From Liolophura sinensis (Eukaryota; Mollusca; Polyplacophora; Chitonida; Chitonidae): DNA of 64,000 bases. The notes under the pieces were generated by a model. That model had not been told where the DNA came from. It saw only the letters and a list, made by a program, of their open reading frames with translations, and made no database searches. Position numbers and translations under genes: made by a program. Positions 25,501-34,500 of the stretch are shown here, piece by piece; the stretch's first letter is position 1; every line of letters starts with the position of its first letter. Where the stretch lies: positions 7,825,704 to 7,889,703 of the forward strand of contig NC_088304.1 of the NCBI RefSeq assembly GCF_032854445.1. Direction: 5' to 3'.

Positions 25501-28500
25501 TATCCATTATTAACTCACCTTTCATGACATGCTGGAGGCTGGCCACCTCACCCTGGAACTGCCGCCTGATCTCGCCTACCTCATCCCCTATCCATTATTA
25601 ACTCACCTTTTATGATATGATGGAGGCTGGCCACCTCACCCTGGAACTGTCGCCTGATCTCGTCTACCTCATCCCCTATCCATTATTAACTCACCTTTTA
25701 TGATATGATGGAGGCTGGCCACCTCACCCTATAACTGCCGCCTGATCTCGTCTACCTCATCTCCAATCCATTATTAACTCACCTTTTATGATATGCTGGA
25801 GGCTGGCCACCTCACCCTGTAACTGTCGCCTGATCTCTTCTACCTCATCCCCTATCCATTATTAACTCACCTTTCATAATATGCTGGAGGCTGGCCACCT
25901 CGCCCTGGAACTGCCGTCTGATCTCATCCACCTCATCCTCTTTGCCCGCCTCTGACACTGCGGCCGCTGTCTTCACCCCCTCCAACTCATCCTTCACCAG
26001 AGACAACTGCTCGCTCAGGGTCTTCACTTTCTCCCTGGCTTCGGAGTGTAGCTCTTTCTCCTTCCTCAGCTCCGCTACAAAATACAGTATTTGGGTGATT
26101 CACTGATTATTGCCAAACTCATAAGGCATCACTCAACAGGGAGCGACATGTGTTATTTGTAAATATATTCTTATACATGTCACCTAGAGCATTAAAAGTT
26201 TGACATGATTAATATTTATCTGGACACACAAAGTTACAATACTGCACAGACAGCAAAAAAATTGTAACCATTCATTCATTCAAAGGATAAAGTTTGAGGT
26301 TAGATAAAAACCTTGGAATCCAGGTTTATACATGGTGTCCAGAACTGATTACAATTCTATTATTTCATGTGAAACTAGATGGATATATAAAAATTTTTTA
26401 ACCATCTGGATGTTAGGAAAACATAATAATTCAGACAAAATTATAATTTAAATAAGACAAAAGTTTCAACATGTACAACTAAGTACACAGGTGCTGTATG
26501 GTATTAAAATTATCAATGTGCAACGAAGTAATGGTGCCACCTTGTACATCTGTGATTTACACCATCTAAATGAAATAGATACCAACCTCAAACATTCATT
26601 CATATACGACTGGCACAGAGGTATCTATGAAAATGTACTATTACCATACACCAAATTGAAAATCAGTTTTGCTTTTACCCTCATTAATCTACAAAAAAAG
26701 AATAAATAAATAAATTAATTAATAAATCCATAACAAGAATTTTTTTCTGAAATTTTGAAATTTTAACATAAATCCACCACCTGCTGGTTTTGGGTTACAA
26801 GAAGCAGAGAAGCAAAATACACATGTATAATTACCTGTAAATTTTACATGTGGTAATGTTCAAATGACAGCGGTGAAGGCAAAGGTAAGTTATACATTTA
26901 CATTACTACCTGATTTGTCTCTTGCTTTCATCAATTTTTTTTTTTTTAAATTCATCCAAAGATTTGGTTTGGTTCCTAACATATTACAACATACTACAAA
27001 CCTGTAGCACTTGTTTTTCAAGTCACATTATACAAATGAACTACAATGGTCTTTGCACTTGTATAGACATCATTATACTATAGTAACTTGGTATTATATA
27101 CAATTCTATTCACATAAAACAACTTTTTTCCCAAGACCACTGAAATCTGACAATTAATGATCGCCATGGTAACCAGTAATTATGTTATTTATCCTGGACA
27201 GTCAACCAGAAGTAACTGAAAATCAAAAATGAGTAAATAACAATTTCAGTGTTAGGAAATATATCATATCTGATACTGTATTCATTTTGTAGTTTTTGTA
27301 GTGTTCTTTTTCATCCTCAACCATCGGAGCTAACCTACAGGTAAAAACAAGGTGTTCGCACCATTCATCCAGTAAGATGTAGCAATGCAGGACAAGTACA
27401 TACTGTAAATCTGCAACCTTTTCAACCACTAAAGCACTTTCTTCAGTGGAATTTTTGAATATAATTATCATGAAAATGACACTGATTTGTTTGCGTCATT
27501 AAAGATGCAAGCTTCATACAACTGTGCAAACTATTTCTCTACACCCCACAGTTGTGTAAGAATTTTCAAACTATTGGTTGCAGAGGTGTTTGAAAAAGCT
27601 CAGAAATTAGAGCACATATAAAGGACATCAGGCAAGGTAGGGTAGGGTAATAGCCACACTAGATGTGGCCAAGCTAGCTTCAAGCAAATTATTTCTGCTC
27701 AAAGGTGAGTTGCAAAGGTGTCATTTTGAAAGAAATTATTCACAGACATCGGCCTTTTCCTGAAGAACAGTCTCATATACATGTATTTTCATTACTGACT
27801 GGCCACCCCATTTTCTTGTCCTTTTTTGCTGAATGTGAGTGTTTCAGAATGATTGGTGGTGTGTTTTTTCTTGTTACCTGTAGTTTCTTCTCACCTGTCA
27901 CCAGTGTAAGGGTCTGGTAATGTGTCATGTCTGAAGCAATGATCCAATTCTACCATGCCCACTATTATCATGTGTTTCACATCTGCGCGCATGGGGACCA
28001 AATACCGTACCGCAGAGGAAATAAACAATGACATAACCGAACCGTGTGGATTTGATCCATTTGGCCAATGGAGACTAATAGGACATGGTTACTGCATATG
28101 GATGCCAACATACATGTACATTTAAGACAAACCAACACAACATTATATATACATGTACTGAGACCTTTACTACAGAACATATGAACACCACAGTGATGTT
28201 TCAATGTCATACATATTGACTGTAGGAATGGTTACAATATTCCCCAGGTGGGGTGGGCTATCACTAGCACTTAGGTTTCAAGCCAAACACAAGTTGGTTT
28301 TTGTATTAAGGAGCAGCTTTAAGTCAGTCTAAAGATAATGGGAGATCTAAGGTACATGTACTGTAAATCTTCAACCTTTTCAGTGGAAGTTATGCAGCAC
28401 ACAATTATTATAAAAATGATGATAAAATATATTTTTTGTGTCAGTCATGATGCAAGCTTCATAAAACTGTGAAAATTATTTTTCTACAATCAATACTTCT

Positions 28501-31500
28501 CTCAGAATGTTTCAAAATACTGATTGCACAGGTGGCTGAAAAGGTTGAAGAATTAGGGTATGTGGAAACTGGTTGTAACCAGCACCAGTTTGTATATGGA
28601 TCTATGGCAGCTGTTGTTGTTGTTCATCCTTTGGATGTCTGTTTTGAAGGTGGTTTGTTAAATGACAATAATAAAATGTCATAAAATCATGTACATATTC
28701 ACACACAGAGGAGGTTCTACACATATGTATACGTATATTATGGAATAAATTTCCAACTTTCCGTAAAAGCTCCAGCATTGTGAAGAATATTTTATTGACT
28801 GTGACACCGCTCATGCTGATGGACTTCAGGAAACAGGAGGCTCTTAATGGTAGAACAGTTAAATTCAATGTATGTCTGCATAAACTGAAATATTGTGTGG
28901 ATATGAAGTGTGGATTATAGATCAAAGTCTGCAAATTTACTAGGAAAACTATAACATCAAAATGTGTGAAATAATTTTAATGATGATAATATATTGTATA
29001 ATACAATTACTGAGCTGAAAATCTGTAGAAATATCTGTCTCATGTCAGGGTAGTTTGCAAAAAGAAGCAGTATAAGGTTGTCAGTGTGGGGGTGGGGGTG
29101 GAGTAGCCAACAATTAATGGGAAGCGTCAGCTGATCTCTGCGTGGCGTTAAGAACTGAGCATCAAAACCCCAATCACGTATAAAATAAGCAAGATGTCCA
29201 GATACAAATGGAATAATGGAAAGAAACTCCATGACAACTACTGACGGCATTGAAGTACAGTGACACTGGCAGCATAAACCACTAAGTACAGACAGAATTG
29301 CAGAAATAGAGAGAAGTTTGCCACTACGTTATATGGTAGTTCGCATGTCTATACTCCCTCTGGTGTAAAAGGTCACATGTTCAATGTTCCTAAATAGGAA
29401 TTCTAGGAATCAATCAATGTTGAGTGGGAGTGTACCTCGATATAGAATCATATACAGACAGCATCGCACACTTCTCCGTATTTATGCTACAAACTGTAAA
29501 GAATTAGTTCAAACATATTAAAGCATTTCATTTTTGTTTTTTCAAATACAAATACATATATTGCTACATGTACTTGCATTTTAAACATCTTTTGCAAGAT
29601 CCAAAAGTTAATTCCTTACTATTACAGGTATTTGCAAAGAATGGTCTCTGAACAAAAAGCACCATAAATTACAGGTGGTTTTGGGAGAAATTTCGTGACA
29701 TTCATTAAAACCAGGTAGGAATCATGAACTTTGGACATATTTCGGGAATACTAACTATTTAGTAAATATGTCATGCTACAGTGTCACTTCCAATATCAAT
29801 GGGATAGCAACAGCCTCAAAGTAATGAAAAAAAATAAATGTGCAATATGCAAGATAATTAAATGAACACAAACTACACCGGAATGGTGCCATTTAAATCA
29901 CCTTCTTTCTGAATAAATATTTCTTTGAATTTAGCTCTTTTCTTTCCGAAGTCCTCATCGGTTTCTTCCTTTTCTCTCAGTAAATCCTGCTGAGCTTTCT
30001 CAAGTCTTTCCAATCTTAACCTCAAGCCCAAGATCTCTTCATTGTCCCTGTCTACAACTACGACAAAAGAAGGGAGACGCAAATGTAAGCGTATCTCAGC
30101 GTAAACGTGTCAAATGATGGAATGGTGATTGCATTAAGTGTATGCTAATTTATGTTTCCATTTATTATTACTGAGACTTTTACTCTTTACTCAGTAAAAT
30201 GTGTACATTTCTATATTACAACACTGTTTAAAAGAAAAGACAACTAATAATTAAATATGACTTAAATTTATTTTGGAAATGGACTCAAATGTCTTTTCTG
30301 ACATGCTTGGTGACTATAAATCCACTTTTAATCTGGTATTCTCACAAGGTCATGGTACATGCCAGGTTAGAGAGCACAAAAATGATGAGGCAGTGCTTGG
30401 TAACTTTATGAATCAACATTTAATCTGGAATTCTCACATGGCCATGGTAGATGCCGTGTTATAGGAAACAGAAATCATGATGTAACATCACTTGTACCTA
30501 ACGCACATATAGCTACATAAACGTCAAATAGGGTTAACATACTCTTGATTGTTTAAAACTAACAACAGGGCGGCGCTTTGGATTTTGTAAATAAGCTTGT
30601 TTTAGCTTAATTTGAACTGCAATATCTTGGTTAGACAACATCACAAAAATAAAAAAGATATGCTTTTTAAACTTCATGTGGATACTTTACCCATGCACAT
30701 ATACATTTGTTGTCTTTTCTGTTAATACTAACACTAGAGATTACTCAGACAATGTACATTACTTACATGTATATATTAAAAGTTGCTCACGATCACCTCA
30801 CGTTACCCACTCAGTAACAGGCAAGAACCGTGACAATATATGCTAAATAATCTAAAATACCATCCCTCCAAGCTGCAATTTTACAAGCAAATAAATGCCA
30901 TAAAAACAACAACTATTTTTGGTGCTGAAACTTACATTTTCCCACTAGGTCATAATCCTACATGTACTTTTCAAACAAACCTCAAAACATCTAAGATCAA
31001 TAAAACTCTCAGGATCAGGCAAAGTGTGCCACTTGGTCATAGGTGAAGTTTTAGGCCATTTTGACTTGATATAACTGTATTAAGTCGGCCAATAACAGCC
31101 AATATGACATCCTGGGTGTATTAATATATCACAGAGATTCTATCTCTTCCATTCTTTGGGATAGTTGTGGTGGCAAAATTCACACTTGCTTTTATTATTA
31201 TTTCACTGTTTAAGTACTTTGTGTTGATTTAATTTGCCATTGTATATCAATATATATTGTTTTCAAAATCTTGTTGCAAGTGGTTTACACAGTCCAAATT
31301 ACCATGTTTTCCAATGCATAAGTAATGTAACATATTGTTTCAAATTGTTTGTGTCTGAGGGCCTCAGGGTAGATCAACCCAGTGCTGACTGAGTATATGC
31401 ATTGTATTTTACCCTCTTGAAATAAAGCCATTATTATTATAGCTCTCCCTTTTCACAAGTTAATGTTTTGTACAATAGATATAAAATGACACTCAACTAG

Positions 31501-34500
31501 ATTTCCAGATCTGCAAAAGTTGTTAACATTGCAGAACTCTATCTAGCTAAGTTACATGTATGCATGCACTTTTTAAAAATTTTCTCACAAATTTAGTTGG
31601 TGGAATAAGCGAAGAACAAGATTTCTACATTTGGAAGAATAATGCTTCCACTCACAGTTTCAATACACACACACATTTCTACAGCACTGTAATAGTTAGT
31701 TCTCTTGCTTATGAGCAGCAAACTCATGAACATGTCCAATAATAATACAACTTGCCACACACAGATGACTACATACACGTACATGCATTAAGGTGATAAT
31801 GACCTGGCCCACATGTCACAAACTGCATGTATTTAATGTTATATACAATACACATTTACCTGCATGTGACTATTGTACCATGACAAGGCCATAACTAGAC
31901 ATATCTTTGTTGGCCTCGATGGAATAAATTTTTCAAGTTTCTTTTCACAGTGTGAATTTCTACAAAAACCCTATCTATCTAATTTTGAAGTGTGGCCTGC
32001 TGCAAAGCTCACAGAACAGACTGCTCTGAATTCTGTGTTTTCCATGTACAAAACATTATGTTTTTTCAGGCTTGTTTTGATTTTTAATCAGGTGTGGGAT
32101 CATCATAACCCTTACAGATATCACGCCTAAAAACTCAATGGCCTGGTTTGTAAGACGGGTCTTAAAACTGAAAGTCAAAACAGCTTATATCAATTACATC
32201 GCTGCAGCACAGCCACTTACAATCCTAATTCTTAACTTCATGTGTGAAATGCGAACACATTTATCTGATCACCATAACCACACCATTTCCAGATGACACA
32301 GCTCACATATGGAATGTAGACATCATGAGCCTCATATCTATACCTATTTCCACTACACAGTCACATGTAAACTTTGCACAGATACACCTATCTCTCAGTC
32401 CTTATTACATGCTTCATTACAACGCTTGTAGTTAACACTTACTATAGGAAGACATACATGTGAGTGAATGAGTCAGTGCTTATGGTACAAGATCATACTT
32501 AACAATTATTCAGTCATATGATGACGAAGGAGTCCTTAGAGTGCATGTAATGTGCCTCCTTGTTGCAGGGTCGATTTTCCACCACTCTTTTATCAAGTGC
32601 TACTTCACTGGGACGACTTGCAAAGGCAAGTAAGGCGCCCCACCCAAGCCATTATACTGATAGGGATCTCCTTAATACTGAACACCAAGCTAGGAAGCAT
32701 CAGATTCCTCTCTTAAGGTCTTAGGTGTGACCTGACCAAGAACTGACCCTGGCTGGATCTACGTGGGATTTTGCCCAGTTGCAAGTGACCTATTCTATGC
32801 TGTGGTCCCTGGCTCAAGGAGTGATCTCTTTTTAATTTAACTTCAAAAGCCATTCTTGAAACATCATCGATTAAAAAGTACTCTTGCAGTATCACACCTG
32901 CTGACATTAAAGACATTTTTTTTTCCTAATCTCACTCCATTAAACAGGTGTTAAACAGCATGAATTGATAATATCTTCATGTTACAGTATAGCACTATCC
33001 TAACCATCAATCTTACGCCTACTGATGGCTCTTGTATGATACGTCCACTACATGCCGACCCTGGCCAGACCCTGATCAAACACTCTGTCATCCTCCGCCT
33101 CCTATCCTTGTCGGGTCAGCAGAGGGTCAACCCACGGTCCACCCACAGTCAGCATATGGTGGCCCCATGGTCACCTTATCATTTTCTGACTTTCATTCAT
33201 TTTCTAGAGTTTGATGTATCGGCATTGGACGTACACTGTAGGCTTTGTATTATTTGCAAAGCAAAGCTTTGTATTAACTTTCTCTGTAAGTTTTTAGAAC
33301 TTCATCAACGATTTTGATCATAACACGTGCTCACACGAGGCTGATATTTCGTGAAAGGTAATTATTTGGGCCAGTTTAAAAGAACAGCAAAAATTGGATT
33401 GGAATTGCGCTAATAGATTCTTTTTACCGGTACCAAAAATCTCCGGTTTTAAACAAAACTTCCTTTGGTGAATTTTCATAATTTATACATGGATAGGTAG
33501 AGGAATATTCTCGAAATTTGTAATACACTTCATACCTTGATTTTAAGCAAGATTTATGTTGCATATATATATTGGCCATGGGCCTACATCGTATGTCTTC
33601 ATGCGTATATTAAGGCTAAATATGATTGTGCTCATATTACAATAAACATGTTTTTGCACTAACAAAAATTAATAAACGATAGAATCGACAAATGTGAAAT
33701 TGGGGATACAATTTAGAGATTTGACATTAAAGGGAAAACATTAACATGCTGACCTTAATGCGTGTCAGAGGTCAGCCGTTCCCATTTTATAAATTGTAGT
33801 GATGTACGGATAACGACTCATTACATATACATTTTCAACAGAGGTTTTTCAAGCATATATAAGCATGCGGGCTGACACACATCACACAATAAAATTAAAC
33901 ATTCCTGGGTAATTTGTTATACAACTTGAAACTGTGACAAAGCCAAAGAGCTTGAGTCTGTTTTGAAACACCACCATGCTTGTACAGAGCCATCACTTCA
34001 GAGAAAGCAATGTGTCGCATGTACATATATTTGTCGGCACATAGCTCAGCCATAAATAGCTCTAAGTAGGCTTGATTTTTCATAATTATTGAAGTAATTT
34101 ATATGAAAACAAAATATCGTATACTCAAGATGCCTGGGTACAAACTTGAATGCTGTCCTCAAGACACCGGTGTATGTGGGTGGCGGACCAAAACAGTAGC
34201 GGTCCCAAACAGTAAACTATTAAAACTCGATTTTTGTGTGAAATTTGTGTGCAAATCAATATGCTCTGAGCCATCAAAGTTCGTAACAGGCATGACGGTT
34301 TACAGAAAATGGGTCTGTATTTAGCATTAAAACCTTTGATGATCACGGGCTGAGGGTCCGCTGACGGTCCGCTGAGGGTCTGTGTATGATGGCCTGAGGA
34401 TCAGCTCACGGTACGAGTATGAAAGTACATGGTCGGCATATTGTATGCTGACCAAGGGCCGACCGTCAGCGTATCCTATGGCCACAATGGGCGTAGGATT

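Larger units (their letters stand above)
26075..29901 (-). other. Rabaptin intron 2 (3.8 kb)
   Basis: AT-rich. Holds two related inverted-repeat elements (27405-27612 and 28369-28550). Nothing else recognised. Confidence 0.7.
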
